DNA of 64,000 nucleotides, from positions 124,001 through 188,000 of the forward strand of contig NZ_BMCT01000008.1 in NCBI RefSeq assembly GCF_014635325.1, given 5' to 3'. The notes under the pieces were generated by a model. It worked only from the letters and a program-made list of their open reading frames with translations. It searched no databases and was not told the origin of the DNA. Source of the DNA: Azorhizobium oxalatiphilum (GTDB lineage: Bacteria > Pseudomonadota > Alphaproteobacteria > Rhizobiales > Xanthobacteraceae). Below, in pieces: positions 32,906 through 41,533 of the stretch. Each line of letters starts with the position of its first letter. Positions within the stretch are counted from its first letter, which is position 1. The translations under genes and the position numbers were made by a program.

Positions 32906-33436
32906 TCAGCGCCGCTTGGCGCCGTCGGCCTCGAGCTGCTCCACCATGGCGATGAGCCAGGCGCGCAGCTGCACCTGAGCGTTCTTGTCCAGCGGCTCAA
33001 GAGCGATGCGATTCACCTCGAACGCATTGACCACGGCATCCTGCGCCAGGGTCCGGCCACGCTCGGTGAGGTGGACGGTGGCCTGCCGACCGTCGTCGAC
33101 GCAGGCGCGGCGCTCGATGATCTCGTCGCGCTCCATGCGCTTGAGCGTGTTGGCCATGGTGCTCTGTTCGATCTTGACGAACTCGCAGAGATCGCGCTGG
33201 GTCGGCCCGTCGGCCCGTAGCAATTCAAGAACAATGGGAAACTGTCCAGGCAGGATGCCGTCGGCGCCATTGCGCATCTTCAGCGACTGGGCCAGAAGGC
33301 GAGCCTGCAGGTTGATGAGGTATCCGAGCGTGACCCGCTGAAGCGGGTCGGCACCGAACGCCTGATCGCCATATTGCGTACTGGACGTATGGTCGGCGGC
33401 GCTATGCTCCGACACATGGTACGACTTGGAGTCCAT
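32906..33436 (-). CDS. MarR-family transcriptional regulator
   Basis: This 176-residue regulator has the winged-helix core 'PTQRDLCEFVKIEQSTMANTLKRMERDEIIERRACVDDGRQATVHLTERGRTLAQDAV', with the Asp-x-Arg wing of MarR proteins. The start is the ATG giving MDSKSYHVSE, with GGAGGGG upstream. A divergent region of 245 bp leads to the PLP enzyme gene. It is upstream of the MDR/thioesterase/UbiD genes on the same strand but has its own terminator, which suggests that it acts as a separate repressor of that set. MarR proteins often sense phenolic or aromatic acids, or their CoA esters, which fits a UbiD pathway. Confidence 0.88.
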   Translation of the reverse strand: MDSKSYHVSEHSAADHTSSTQYGDQAFGADPLQRVTLGYLINLQARLLAQSLKMRNGADGILPGQFPIVLELLRADGPTQRDLCEFVKIEQSTMANTLKRMERDEIIERRACVDDGRQATVHLTERGRTLAQDAVVNAFEVNRIALEPLDKNAQVQLRAWLIAMVEQLEADGAKRR

Positions 33437-33680
33437 CTTCACAGCCCCTCCCCTGAGGCGGTTTGGATCGGCAACAATCACTCTGGTTGCACGTATGCTC
33501 CCCGCACACGCGCAAGCATTATTGCGCGGAATGTGTCGTTTGCGAAATCATTTCTCCAAAAGGCCTCGAACCGGCACAGCTTGAGGGGGATGATTTCCGC
33601 GCCGGGAGGAGGATGATTGCTCCCTGGAGCTCCGCGCAAGCGGAGCAGTAGACCGGCTTCGACGCGCCAAAAGGCAGACC
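33437..33680. promoter_or_regulatory. Divergent region with hairpins upstream of the PLP enzyme gene
   Basis: The region holds a dyad CGCGCAA-gcatta-TTGCGCG (33509-33528) and, closer to the plus-strand gene, a perfect 7-bp hairpin GCTCCGC-gcaa-GCGGAGC (33629-33646) with a GNRA-type loop. A GGATGATT motif occurs twice before that hairpin (about 33589 and 33611). It could be a structured leader, but I do not recognise a known riboswitch. Confidence 0.35.
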
Positions 33681-34835
33681 ATGCAAATGGATAGCGCAAT
33701 CCACGACCCCCTGTCCGTCCCGGACGCCCCCGCCTGCCCGCCGTGCTCGGGCCCCGAGGGTGGAGAGCGGTTCCGGCAGCGCAGATGGGCGGATCAGGCC
33801 CTCCAGGTTCTCGATCGCGATGCCCGCCGCTCGGCGGACACCCATCTGCTACGCTTCGAGGGGCATTGTCTGGAGGGGGTGGACATATACCTCAAGGACG
33901 AGTCCACGCACCCGACGGGCAGTCTCAAGCATCGTCTGGCGCGCTCGCTTTTCCTGTTCGGCATCTGCAACGGGCAGATCCGGGAAGGCGTTCCGCTTGT
34001 CGAGGCGTCTTCGGGATCGACGGCGGTCTCCGAAGCCTATTTCGCCCGTCTGCTGGGCCTGCCCTTCTATGCGGTGATGACGCGCACCACCTCCGCCGAG
34101 AAGATCGAGGACATCGAGCGTCAGGGCGGCCTGTGCCATTTCGTTGATGACAGCGGGCAGGTCTATGCGGAAGCCGCAGCGCTCGCCGAGCGCATCGGCG
34201 GCATCTATGTGGACCAGTTCACCAATGCCGAGCGCGTCACCGACTGGCGCGGCAACAACAATATCGCCGAATCCATCTTCCAGCAGATGCAGGGCGAGCC
34301 GCGCAACATTCCGGCCTGGATCGTCATGGGGGCCGGCACGGGCGGCACGTCTGCGACCATTGGGCGCTATCTGCGCTATCGCCATTACGCCACCCGGCTG
34401 TGCGTGGCCGATACCGAGCGCTCCGTCTTCTACGATGCCTTCATGACCGGTGATCGCAGCCTGACCCGCTGCGACGGCTCGCGCATCGAGGGCATCGGCC
34501 GCCCGCGCGTGGAACCCTCCTTCGTGCCGGACGTGATCGACCACATGGTCCGGGTGCCGGACGCCGCCTCCATCGGCACCATGCGCGTGCTTTCGCGCCG
34601 GCTCGGCCGGCGGGTGGGGCCGTCCACCGGCACCGGCTTCTATGCGCTCTGCCGGCTTGCCGCCTGCATGATGGAGCGGGGCGAGGAGGGCTCGCTGGTG
34701 ACGCTGCTCTGCGATCGCGGGGAGCGCTATGGCAAGACCTATTATGACGACGCCTGGGTCAAGGCGCAGGGCTTCGACATCGCGCCGTTCGAGAAGAAGG
34801 TGGAGCGCTTTCTGGATCAAGGCGGCGCCCTCTGA
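33681..34835 (+). CDS. PLP-dependent enzyme of the cysteine synthase / cysteine desulfhydrase (Cds1-like) family
   Basis: This 384-residue fold-type II PLP enzyme has the PLP lysine in '[15 protein letters not shown]', the phosphate-binding loop '[26 protein letters not shown]' and glycine-rich '[20 protein letters not shown]'. The long C-terminal part ('[47 protein letters not shown]') matches the Cds1-like group, which releases sulfide from cysteine, rather than CysK. The N-terminal 30 residues are Pro/Cys-rich and may not be translated; a second ATG is two codons downstream. It stands alone, about 150 bp before an ABC importer operon on the same strand. Activity is inferred from family only. 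Confidence 0.85.
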   Translation: MQMDSAIHDPLSVPDAPACPPCSGPEGGERFRQRRWADQALQVLDRDARRSADTHLLRFEGHCLEGVDIYLKDESTHPTGSLKHRLARSLFLFGICNGQIREGVPLVEASSGSTAVSEAYFARLLGLPFYAVMTRTTSAEKIEDIERQGGLCHFVDDSGQVYAEAAALAERIGGIYVDQFTNAERVTDWRGNNNIAESIFQQMQGEPRNIPAWIVMGAGTGGTSATIGRYLRYRHYATRLCVADTERSVFYDAFMTGDRSLTRCDGSRIEGIGRPRVEPSFVPDVIDHMVRVPDAASIGTMRVLSRRLGRRVGPSTGTGFYALCRLAACMMERGEEGSLVTLLCDRGERYGKTYYDDAWVKAQGFDIAPFEKKVERFLDQGGAL

Positions 34836-34984
34836 GCGGATTGGGCTGAGGGCGCACGTGCGATGGGCGGTTGAGGTGCAATCTGCCCATTTCGGCGGCA
34901 GCTGACCTTTCGTTGTCCTTGGCCCGTCTGCCTCTCTCATTGGCATGTGCCTTGCCTCTTGTCAGGAGACAGGAGGATTACGCC

Positions 34985-36013
34985 ATGAGGCATACCATTC
35001 GCGGTCTGGTCGGAGCGGGTCTCATTGGGTTGGGTCTGCTCGGCGCCGCCACCTTGCCGGCGCGTGCGGACACGGACATCAAGTTCGCCCTCGACTGGAA
35101 GTTCGAGGGTCCGTCCGCCCCCTATTTCGTCGCCATCGACAAGGGCTACTACAAGGCCGAGGGCCTGAACGTGACGGTGGACACCGGCCCCGGCTCGGTG
35201 GCGGGCATCGCGCGTGTGGCTGCGGGCACCTATCCGCTCGGCTTCTTCGACATCAACTCGCTGGTGAAGTTCCGCGACCAGAATCCGGACAAGGCCGTCA
35301 AGGCCGTGCTCATGGTCTATGACACCCCGCCCTTCGCCATCGTGACGCTTTCCAAGACCGGCATTGCCAAGCCCAAGGATCTGGAAGGCAAGATCCTCGG
35401 CGCGCCGGCCCCCGATGGCGCCTTCGCCCAGTGGAAGGCGTTCGTGAAGGAGAATGCCATCGACGCCGACAAGGTGAAGATCGAGAATGTCGGCTTCCCG
35501 GTGCGCGAGCCCATGCTGGCGGAAGGCAAGGTGGACGCCATCACCGGCTTCTCCTTCTCCTCCTACTTCAACCTGCTGCAGAAGGGCGTGAAGCCGGACG
35601 ACATCAAGGTGATGCTGATGTCCGACCACGGGCTCGTGCTCTATGGCAACGCCGTCATCGTGAATCCGGACTTCGCCAAGGCGCATCCCAAGGAAGTGGC
35701 CGGCTTCGTGCGCGCCACCATCAAGGGTATCATCGAGACCGCCCGCGACCCCGAGGCTGCCATCAAGTCGGTCATGAAGCGCAACGAGACCGGCGACGAG
35801 AAGATCGAACTCGCCCGCCTCAAGATGGCGCTGAAGGACAATATGATCACCGCCTGGGTGACGAAGAACGGCGTTGGCGATGTGGACATGGACCGGCTCG
35901 GCAAATCCATCGAGCAGATCGCCGTGACCTATGACTTCAAGGCCAAGCCCACGGCCGTGGACATCTTCACCAGCGAGTATCTGCCGCCCGCCGCTGAGCG
36001 GATGGTCAAGTAA
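34985..36013 (+). CDS. ABC importer substrate-binding protein (NMT1/THI5-like)
   Basis: This 342-residue periplasmic protein starts with a signal peptide ('MRHTIRGLVGAGLIGLGLLGAATLPARA') and continues as an NMT1/THI5-like binding protein ('IKFALDWKFEGPSAPYFVAIDKGYYKAEGLNVTVDTGPGSVAGIARVAAGTYPLGFFDIN'). Such proteins bind hydroxymethylpyrimidine, sulfonates or similar small ligands. The ATG has AGGAGG eight bases upstream, a strong site. The ATPase and permease genes follow on the same strand. The frame extends upstream to 34871 without support. Confidence 0.92.
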   Translation: MRHTIRGLVGAGLIGLGLLGAATLPARADTDIKFALDWKFEGPSAPYFVAIDKGYYKAEGLNVTVDTGPGSVAGIARVAAGTYPLGFFDINSLVKFRDQNPDKAVKAVLMVYDTPPFAIVTLSKTGIAKPKDLEGKILGAPAPDGAFAQWKAFVKENAIDADKVKIENVGFPVREPMLAEGKVDAITGFSFSSYFNLLQKGVKPDDIKVMLMSDHGLVLYGNAVIVNPDFAKAHPKEVAGFVRATIKGIIETARDPEAAIKSVMKRNETGDEKIELARLKMALKDNMITAWVTKNGVGDVDMDRLGKSIEQIAVTYDFKAKPTAVDIFTSEYLPPAAERMVK

Positions 36014-36021
36014 CTCCCCCG

Positions 36022-36076
36022 GCGCCCTCCCTGGGCGCTCCTTCCCCTCACGGGAAGGGGCGAGCGGGGAGGGCGC
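36022..36076. repeat. Large intergenic hairpin within the ABC importer operon
   Basis: GCGCCCTCC (36022-36030) pairs with GGAGGGCGC (36068-36076) and an inner stem of the type GCTCCTTCCC / GGGAAGGGGCGAGC closes around TCAC. It lies between the binding-protein and ATPase genes, where such hairpins often stabilise the upstream mRNA so that more binding protein than ATPase is made. It resembles, but is not identical to, the other intergenic palindromes in this window. Confidence 0.6.
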
Positions 36077-36121
36077 ACGCGCTGCACACTTCCAAAACCC
36101 ATTCTCGAAGGACGCGACGGA

Positions 36122-36901
36122 TTGATCCGGCTGGATGACGTGACGCTGTCCTACAAGGGCAGGACCGGGGAGGTGACGGCGCTGGCCCACACCTCCATCG
36201 ACGTGAAGCGCGGCGAATTCGCCGCCGTGGTCGGCCCCTCGGGCTGCGGAAAATCCACGCTGATGAAGCTCGCCACCGGCCTCATCCGCCCCACGAAAGG
36301 CGCGGTGAGTCTGGAGGGGCAGCTTGTCACAGGCCCGGTGAAGATGGCCGGCATGGCGTTCCAGCACGCCAACCTGTTGCCGTGGCGCAGCGTGCTGGAC
36401 AATGTGATGCTGCCGCTTGAGATCGTGGAGCCGCATCGCAGCCGGTTCCGTCGCGAGAAGGCGGCCTATCGCACCCGCGCGCTGGACTTGCTGGGCGTGG
36501 TCGGCCTGCGCGATTTCGCCGATCGTTATCCGTGGGAGATGTCGGGCGGCATGCAGCAGCGCGCCTCGCTGTGCCGCGCGCTGATCCACGAGCCGGCGCT
36601 GCTGATGCTGGACGAGCCCTTCGCCGCCCTCGACGCCTTCACCCGCGAGGAACTCTGGGTGGTGCTGCGCGATCTTTGGCAGCGGCTGGGCTTCACCGTC
36701 ATCCTCGTGACCCATGACCTGCGCGAGGCGGCTTTCCTGGCCGACACCATCCATGTGATGAGCGCGCGCCCCGGCCGCATCGTGGAAACGCGCACCGTCG
36801 ATTTCCCCCGCCCTCGTCCGCTGGAGGTCTGCTACGAGCCGGCCTTCACCGATCTCGTCCATCAGTTGCGCGGCAAGATCGCGGAGGTGCGGCAGGCATG
36901 A
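36122..36901 (+). CDS. ABC importer ATP-binding protein (NitT/TauT type)
   Basis: This 259-residue ATPase has Walker A 'GPSGCGKST', Q-loop 'MAFQHANLLPWRSVLDN', signature 'MSGGMQQRASLCRALIHEPALLMLDEPFAALD' and H-loop 'LVTHDLREAAFLADTIHVM'. The first credible codon is TTG at 36122, with AAGGA nine bases upstream; no ATG lies near the conserved start. Its stop overlaps the permease ATG (ATGA). It pairs with the NMT1-like binding protein upstream. Cargo unknown. Confidence 0.9.
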   Translation: MIRLDDVTLSYKGRTGEVTALAHTSIDVKRGEFAAVVGPSGCGKSTLMKLATGLIRPTKGAVSLEGQLVTGPVKMAGMAFQHANLLPWRSVLDNVMLPLEIVEPHRSRFRREKAAYRTRALDLLGVVGLRDFADRYPWEMSGGMQQRASLCRALIHEPALLMLDEPFAALDAFTREELWVVLRDLWQRLGFTVILVTHDLREAAFLADTIHVMSARPGRIVETRTVDFPRPRPLEVCYEPAFTDLVHQLRGKIAEVRQA

Positions 36902-37668
36902 AGATCGCAGCCGAGGACATCACGCCCGTCGCCTTCACGGTGGCCCTGTTCGTCATCTGGGAAGCGGCCTGCCGCTTCTTCCGCATCGACGCCTTCATCC
37001 TGCCGCCACCCTCGGCGGTGTTCGCGGCCGCCGCCCAATATTGGTGGCCGCTGCTGAAGAACAGTTTCGTCACGCTCTGGACCACGGTGGCGGGCTTCCT
37101 GCTGGCCGTGGTGTTCGGCATCGCATTGGGGCTGCTGGTGGGCTGGTCGCGGGCCATCTATCGTGGCCTTTATCCGGTGATGATCGGCTTCAACTCCATC
37201 CCCAAAGTGGCGGTGGTGCCCATCCTCATCATGTGGTTCGGCATCGGCGAGATCCCGGCCATCCTCACCGCCTTCCTCATTTCCTTCTTCCCCATCGTGG
37301 TGAACGTGGCCACCGGCCTTGCCACCACCGAGCCGGAGCTGGAGGACGTGCTGCGCGCACTTGGCGCCTCCAAGCTCGACATCATGCGCAAGGTGGGCAT
37401 TCCCCGCACCTCGCCCTATCTGTTCGGCTCGCTGAAGGTGGCCATTACCTTAGCCTTCGTGGGGGCGGTGGTGTCGGAGACCATCGGCGCCAATGCGGGC
37501 GTGGGGCACCTGATGGTGCAGGCAGGCTCCAACTTTCAGATGCCTCTTGTCTTCGCCGGCCTGCTGGCACTCGCGATCGAGGGCATCCTCATGTACGCGG
37601 TGTTCGCGGTTCTGGAGCGCCGCATGGCCGGCTGGGCCTTCCGCGCCTCCATGAGCGCCGCAGGCTGA
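36898..37668 (+). CDS. ABC importer permease (NitT/TauT type)
   Basis: This 256-residue inner-membrane permease has about six helices and the EAA loop 'LEDVLRALGASKLDIMRKVGIPRTSPYLFGSLKVAITLAFVGAVVSETIGANAGVGHLM' of the TauC/SsuC/ThiX type. It overlaps the ATPase gene at its start and is last in the operon. Two facing copies of an intergenic palindrome follow its stop. Confidence 0.92.
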   Translation: MKIAAEDITPVAFTVALFVIWEAACRFFRIDAFILPPPSAVFAAAAQYWWPLLKNSFVTLWTTVAGFLLAVVFGIALGLLVGWSRAIYRGLYPVMIGFNSIPKVAVVPILIMWFGIGEIPAILTAFLISFFPIVVNVATGLATTEPELEDVLRALGASKLDIMRKVGIPRTSPYLFGSLKVAITLAFVGAVVSETIGANAGVGHLMVQAGSNFQMPLVFAGLLALAIEGILMYAVFAVLERRMAGWAFRASMSAAG

Positions 37669-37762
37669 TCTGAGCGCGGCGGGGTGAGACGCGCCGCGGG
37701 GTGAGGGCGCCCTCCGACGGGCAGGGCGCGCCGCTCCTGTTGGAGCGCCGCCCTCTCCGATT

Positions 37763-37888
37763 TCACCCTCTCCGCTTGCGGGGGAGGGCAGGGAGGGGGA
37801 ATGGCCTGCCATTTCCGAATGCGCGGCAGCAGCGATATGCCTCCCGCCGTGCCCCTCCCCATCCCTCCCCCGCAAGCGGGAGAGGGAG
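37763..37888. repeat. Two facing copies of a dispersed palindromic repeat
   Basis: Copy one (about 37763-37798) reads CCTCTCCGCTTGCGGGG and onward; copy two (about 37851-37888) is its reverse complement, with core CCCCCGCAAGCGGGAGAGG. Together they make an inverted repeat with arms of about 35 bp and one gap. They lie between convergent genes and could act as a bidirectional transcription stop. A third copy is at 45233-45257. Confidence 0.7.
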
Positions 37889-37924
37889 CCTGTCGCGCGG
37901 GTTGAGAGGGCCGTCCCTAAGTGA

Positions 37925-38812
37925 TCAGACGGTCAGGGACGGCATCCGCCGCCGCGTGAAAATGTCGGCGAGGCGCTCGCCACCATCCGCCCGCTCCAGC
38001 CGCAGCCAGTGGGCCATCTCCGGCCCCTCCTGACGTGTATGCAGCAGGCGGACGCGCACCCGCTCCCCCGGCTCGATATTGCCGTGATAGAGAATGTCCC
38101 GCGCCACCGTATGCGTACCCGGCGGCGGGGCGAGCAACTCCCATTCCGCCCGATCCGCAAACGCCTGGAAGGCCGCGAAATAGAGGAAATGCGCGCCGTT
38201 GAAATCCTGCGACGGACAGGGATTCAGCACCATCTCCCCCATGTCGCCGGCAGCCGTACGGGAAAATCCCATATGCGTGTCCCAGCGCCCGCTGCGCAGC
38301 GCGGCGGCGAGTGCCGAGGTCTCGCTTGTCTCGCCCGGATCATGCGGCGGCAGGCCCTGTGGTCTGACACGGGCAACGGAACGGTTCCGCCCCGCCTCCT
38401 GCCGGCGGATGAAGACCGAAACCAGCTCGACTTCCGCGATCAGATCGCCCTCCAGCCGCACCCAATGGCGGCTACAGAATTGGGTGGCGGAGATGCGGGA
38501 CAAAGCGGAGCCGATCTCCAGCGTGTCGTTCTCCGCCACGCGGTCCAGCCGGGCCTCGCGCAGGCTCGCGCCGCAGAAGGCGGCATAGACGGGCGCGCCG
38601 TCGGCATCCCGGAAGTCCGGCACGGCATCGCCCGCCGCCCCCGCCAGCAGGAACCAGTGGCGATGCCCGCATTCCTTCAGCAGCCAGCTTTCCGACAGGC
38701 CACCGAAAGCCAGATGCGGCATGCCCACCGTGAGGCGCGGCGCCAGCGCCGGTGTCGGCGCGGGCGACCGTGCGCGTGCGACCGCGCGGCGGGGGAAGAC
38801 GAGGATGCTCAT
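37925..38812 (-). CDS. LnmK-related / Pnap_2097-type biosynthetic protein
   Basis: This 295-residue protein appears to contain two hotdog-like halves. The pattern 'LTVGMPHLAFGGLSESWLLKECGHRHW' at the start, 'FCSRHWVRLEGDLIAEVELVSVFIRR' in the middle and 'LNPCPSQDFNGAHFLYFAAFQAFADRAEWEL' later is what I associate with the LnmK/Pnap_2097 families. LnmK is a bifunctional acyltransferase/decarboxylase that loads an acyl carrier protein. The gene starts 2 bp after the stop of the flavin oxidoreductase, so it is the last gene of the nitrilase-cluster operon. No acyl carrier protein is visible nearby. The family call is from memory of motifs and is moderate in confidence. Confidence 0.65.
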   Translation of the reverse strand: MSILVFPRRAVARARSPAPTPALAPRLTVGMPHLAFGGLSESWLLKECGHRHWFLLAGAAGDAVPDFRDADGAPVYAAFCGASLREARLDRVAENDTLEIGSALSRISATQFCSRHWVRLEGDLIAEVELVSVFIRRQEAGRNRSVARVRPQGLPPHDPGETSETSALAAALRSGRWDTHMGFSRTAAGDMGEMVLNPCPSQDFNGAHFLYFAAFQAFADRAEWELLAPPPGTHTVARDILYHGNIEPGERVRVRLLHTRQEGPEMAHWLRLERADGGERLADIFTRRRMPSLTV

Positions 38813-38814
38813 GC

Positions 38815-40089
38815 TCAGCTTGCCGCCTTGAGGCCTGGCGCGGTGCCGGCGGCAAGCTCCGTGATGCGCTCCGCCACATAACGCGCATCGCGATCGATGC
38901 CGGAAAAGCGCCCCGAACCCCAGGTGTGCAGCCACGGCAGGCCGAGGAAGTAGACTCCCGGCACCTGCGTGATGCCGCGATGATGCTGCGGATGGCCCGC
39001 CCCGTTGAACACCGGCGCATCAAGCCAGCGGAAATCCGGCTGGAAGCCGATGCACCAGATGATGGAGGTGATGCCGGCCGCCTCCAGATCCAGCGTCCTC
39101 GGCTCGTCCTCCGGCTCCCACACGGGTGCATAGACGGAGGGCGGCGGGGCGTCGATCCCGGTCTCGGCGATGTGCTTGTCGATGGCGGCGTTGATGCCGT
39201 TATAGACCCGGTCGGCTTCGTTCAATGCCGCCTTGAGCGTGGGCGAGAAGGTGAGCGTGGTGCCGTCCAGCGCATCCAGCAGGCCATAGAGGCGCATGCC
39301 CTCCAGCGCGAACCTGCGCAAATCGATGTCGCGGCCGCCGTCACGGCCGGTGACGTAATGATTGGTGTTGTCGCGCACGCCCTCGCGCAGGGGATGGCGC
39401 TCCACGGGCATATCGTAATAGCCCATTTCTGCCAGCCATGTGACCACGTCCTTGCCGCGATAGAAGCGGGCGCAGCGCGGCGCATCGCCTACCGCCAGAT
39501 GAACCTTGCGGCCGGCCAGATGCAGGTCTTCCGCGATCTGCGCGCCGGACTGGCCGGAGCCCACCACCAGCACCTCGCCGGCGGGCAGGCTGTCGGCGTT
39601 GCGATACTGTTCCGAATGGATCTGCCGGATGCTCTTCGGCAGGCGCTCGGCGAAGCGGGGGATGATGGGGGTGTGATAGCCCCCCGATGTGGCCACCACC
39701 TGATCGGCCGTGATCGTGCCGGTGCTGGTGATCACCTCGAAGCCGCCGCCCGCGCGCGCCTTCACCCGCTTCACGGAAACGCCCTCGTGCAGGGGGGCCC
39801 CCACCTTGTGGCGGAAAGCTTCGAGATAGGTGATGATCTCGTCCTTCCGCATGAAGCCGTCCGGCTCCGGCCCGTCATAGGGATGGCCGGGGAGCTGGCA
39901 TTGCCAGTTGGGCGTCACAAGGCAGAAGTTGTCCCAGCGCTGCTTGGTCCAGGCGCCCATGGCGGTGTCCTTTTCGAGCACCACATGGTCGAGCTTTTCG
40001 GCTTTCAGATAGTGGCTGATGGACAGGCCCGCCTGTCCGCCGCCGATGACGACGACGGCATGATGGGGAATGGTGTCATCTCCGGCCAT
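38815..40089 (-). CDS. Flavin-dependent oxidoreductase of the nitrilase (Nit1C) cluster, MSMEG_0569-like
   Basis: This 424-residue protein has the FAD-binding motif 'VVVIGGGQAGLSISHYLKAEKLDHVVLEK' at the N-terminus, a second dinucleotide fold 'VLVVGSGQSGAQIAEDLHLAGRKVHLAVGD' for NADPH, and the C-terminal 'GVYFLGLPWLHTWGSGRFSGIDRDARYVAERI'. It resembles flavin monooxygenases, so oxygenation of a nitrogen or carbon centre in the pathway intermediate is plausible. It sits 18 bp after the small MSMEG_0570-type gene and 2 bp before the LnmK-like gene. Confidence 0.88.
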   Translation of the reverse strand: MAGDDTIPHHAVVVIGGGQAGLSISHYLKAEKLDHVVLEKDTAMGAWTKQRWDNFCLVTPNWQCQLPGHPYDGPEPDGFMRKDEIITYLEAFRHKVGAPLHEGVSVKRVKARAGGGFEVITSTGTITADQVVATSGGYHTPIIPRFAERLPKSIRQIHSEQYRNADSLPAGEVLVVGSGQSGAQIAEDLHLAGRKVHLAVGDAPRCARFYRGKDVVTWLAEMGYYDMPVERHPLREGVRDNTNHYVTGRDGGRDIDLRRFALEGMRLYGLLDALDGTTLTFSPTLKAALNEADRVYNGINAAIDKHIAETGIDAPPPSVYAPVWEPEDEPRTLDLEAAGITSIIWCIGFQPDFRWLDAPVFNGAGHPQHHRGITQVPGVYFLGLPWLHTWGSGRFSGIDRDARYVAERITELAAGTAPGLKAAS

Positions 40090-40107
40090 GGTCTCTCTCC
40101 TGATCTG

Positions 40108-40395
40108 TCATTCATCAAAGGCGTCGATGCGGACGCGTGGATCCGGGGTTTCGGCATAAAGGCCAGCTGCCGCTTCGATGCGGGCAAGCTGGCCGAGGGC
40201 GCGGGAGCAGGGCATGCCGTACTTGGCCTCGACGCGGTTCGAGGCGATCATCAGCGCCGTGCGGCTGCGGGCGAGAAAGTCCGCCAGTGCATAGGTTTCG
40301 CCGGGGGCGAAATAGTCCTTGATCACCAGCGAGGGCGAATAGCAGGCCTCAGGCCGCCCATCGGGCCAGCGGATGTGAAAGCGCATCTCAGGCAT
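40108..40395 (-). CDS. Small MSMEG_0570-type protein of the nitrilase cluster
   Basis: This 95-residue protein ('MPEMRFHIRWPDGRPEACYSPSLVIKDYFAPGETYALADFLARSRTALMIASNRVEAKYGMPCSRALGQL') matches the small conserved member of the Nit1C cluster, often described as a nitrogen-starvation response family. It overlaps the end of the glycosyltransferase gene by 8 bp. It has one Cys and a compact alpha/beta character. No catalytic role is known to me. Confidence 0.85.
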   Translation of the reverse strand: MPEMRFHIRWPDGRPEACYSPSLVIKDYFAPGETYALADFLARSRTALMIASNRVEAKYGMPCSRALGQLARIEAAAGLYAETPDPRVRIDAFDE

Positions 40396-41533
40396 AAGCG
40401 GGCTCCTTCAGGCGCGCATAGGCGGGCAAATGGGCGGCGGCGGTGGCCTGCCAGCCGTGCGCGAGGGCGACCCTTTCGCCGCGCGCGATGAAGCGGGCGC
40501 GGGCGGCGGGGGTGAGCGTCGCCAGCAGCGCATCGGCGATGGAATGGGCGGTCAGGGGATCGCACCACGCCACATCGTCCGGTCCGAGATATTCGGTGAA
40601 GGGTGCGATGGCTGGGGCGACCACAGGAATGCCGCTCGCCATGGCCTCCAGCACCACGAGGCCGAACCCTTCCTTCAGCGAGGGGAAGGCGAGCGTGTCG
40701 GCGATGCGATAGAGCGCGGGCATGTCGTCCTGCGGCAGCGGCCCGGTGATGATGACCGCGCCGGGTGGCAGGGGGCTGGCGCGCAAGGCGTGCTGGAAGG
40801 ACTGGCGGTAGGCGTCGTGATCCAGAAGCGAGGCGCCCCCGGCGATGATCAGCTGCGCATTCGGATGCAGCGCCCGGAGCTGTATGAAGGCTTCGAGGAT
40901 GCGCACCGTATTCTTGCGCTGCTCGATGCCGCCCACGGCAAGCACGACCGGCCCCGCGCCGAGGCCGAGGCGCGTGCGCAAGGCGCCCTCCCGGCCATCG
41001 GGCAGCGGGGAGAAGCGTGTCGTATCCACGCCATTGCCCACTGGTGTGGCGGTGCGACCGAACGTCTCCTCCAACCGCGCCTGCCATGCGCGGCTGACCA
41101 CGAACAGTTCGTCCGCCTCCGCAATGGAGCGATGCTGAAGTTCGGCGAGGCGGGGATCGGCGAAGGCGTCCATATGATGGACGGTGCGAGCGAAGCCGGA
41201 GATGAGGCCGCGTTCTTTCAGGGTGGCCAGCGCATTGCCGGAAATGCCGTCCTGCGCGTGGAAGACATCGAAGCGCCGGTGCGTGGGGTCTTCGAAATGG
41301 CGCACGTAATCGGCGATGCGGGTTTCCACGAGCGCGGTCGTGTCGCCTGCGACGGGGCGGGCTGGCACACGCAGCGTGGCGCAGCTGGCGGGGCGGAAGA
41401 AGCCCCTGCCGCTTGCATCCGGCGCATGCACCGTGACCTTATGGCCGAGGCGGGTGAGTGCCTCGCCCAGTTCCAGCGCATGGACGACGCCGCCACGCGG
41501 ATTGGTGGAATGGGCCAGCAGCGCGATGCTCAT
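40388..41533 (-). CDS. Glycosyltransferase of the nitrilase cluster, MSMEG_0565-like (GT4)
   Basis: This 381-residue GT-B enzyme has 'STNPRGGVVHALELGEALTRLGHKVTVHAP' at the N-terminus, the family-specific 'FDVFHAQDGISGNAL' and the donor site 'PVGNGVDTTRF', 'AVGGIEQRKNTVRILEAF' and 'PSLKEGFGLVVLEAMASGIPVVAP', with the EX7E motif. Its start overlaps the stop of the AIR-synthase-like gene (ATGA). It probably transfers a sugar to the cluster's product. It should not be confused with the capsule glycosyltransferases at the other end of the window. Confidence 0.88.
   Translation of the reverse strand: MSIALLAHSTNPRGGVVHALELGEALTRLGHKVTVHAPDASGRGFFRPASCATLRVPARPVAGDTTALVETRIADYVRHFEDPTHRRFDVFHAQDGISGNALATLKERGLISGFARTVHHMDAFADPRLAELQHRSIAEADELFVVSRAWQARLEETFGRTATPVGNGVDTTRFSPLPDGREGALRTRLGLGAGPVVLAVGGIEQRKNTVRILEAFIQLRALHPNAQLIIAGGASLLDHDAYRQSFQHALRASPLPPGAVIITGPLPQDDMPALYRIADTLAFPSLKEGFGLVVLEAMASGIPVVAPAIAPFTEYLGPDDVAWCDPLTAHSIADALLATLTPAARARFIARGERVALAHGWQATAAAHLPAYARLKEPAYA

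Noticed and set aside
33437-33680. SAM-II or other known riboswitch upstream of the PLP enzyme
   Set aside because: The hairpins are real but the conserved core bases of SAM-II, glycine or cobalamin riboswitches are not present.
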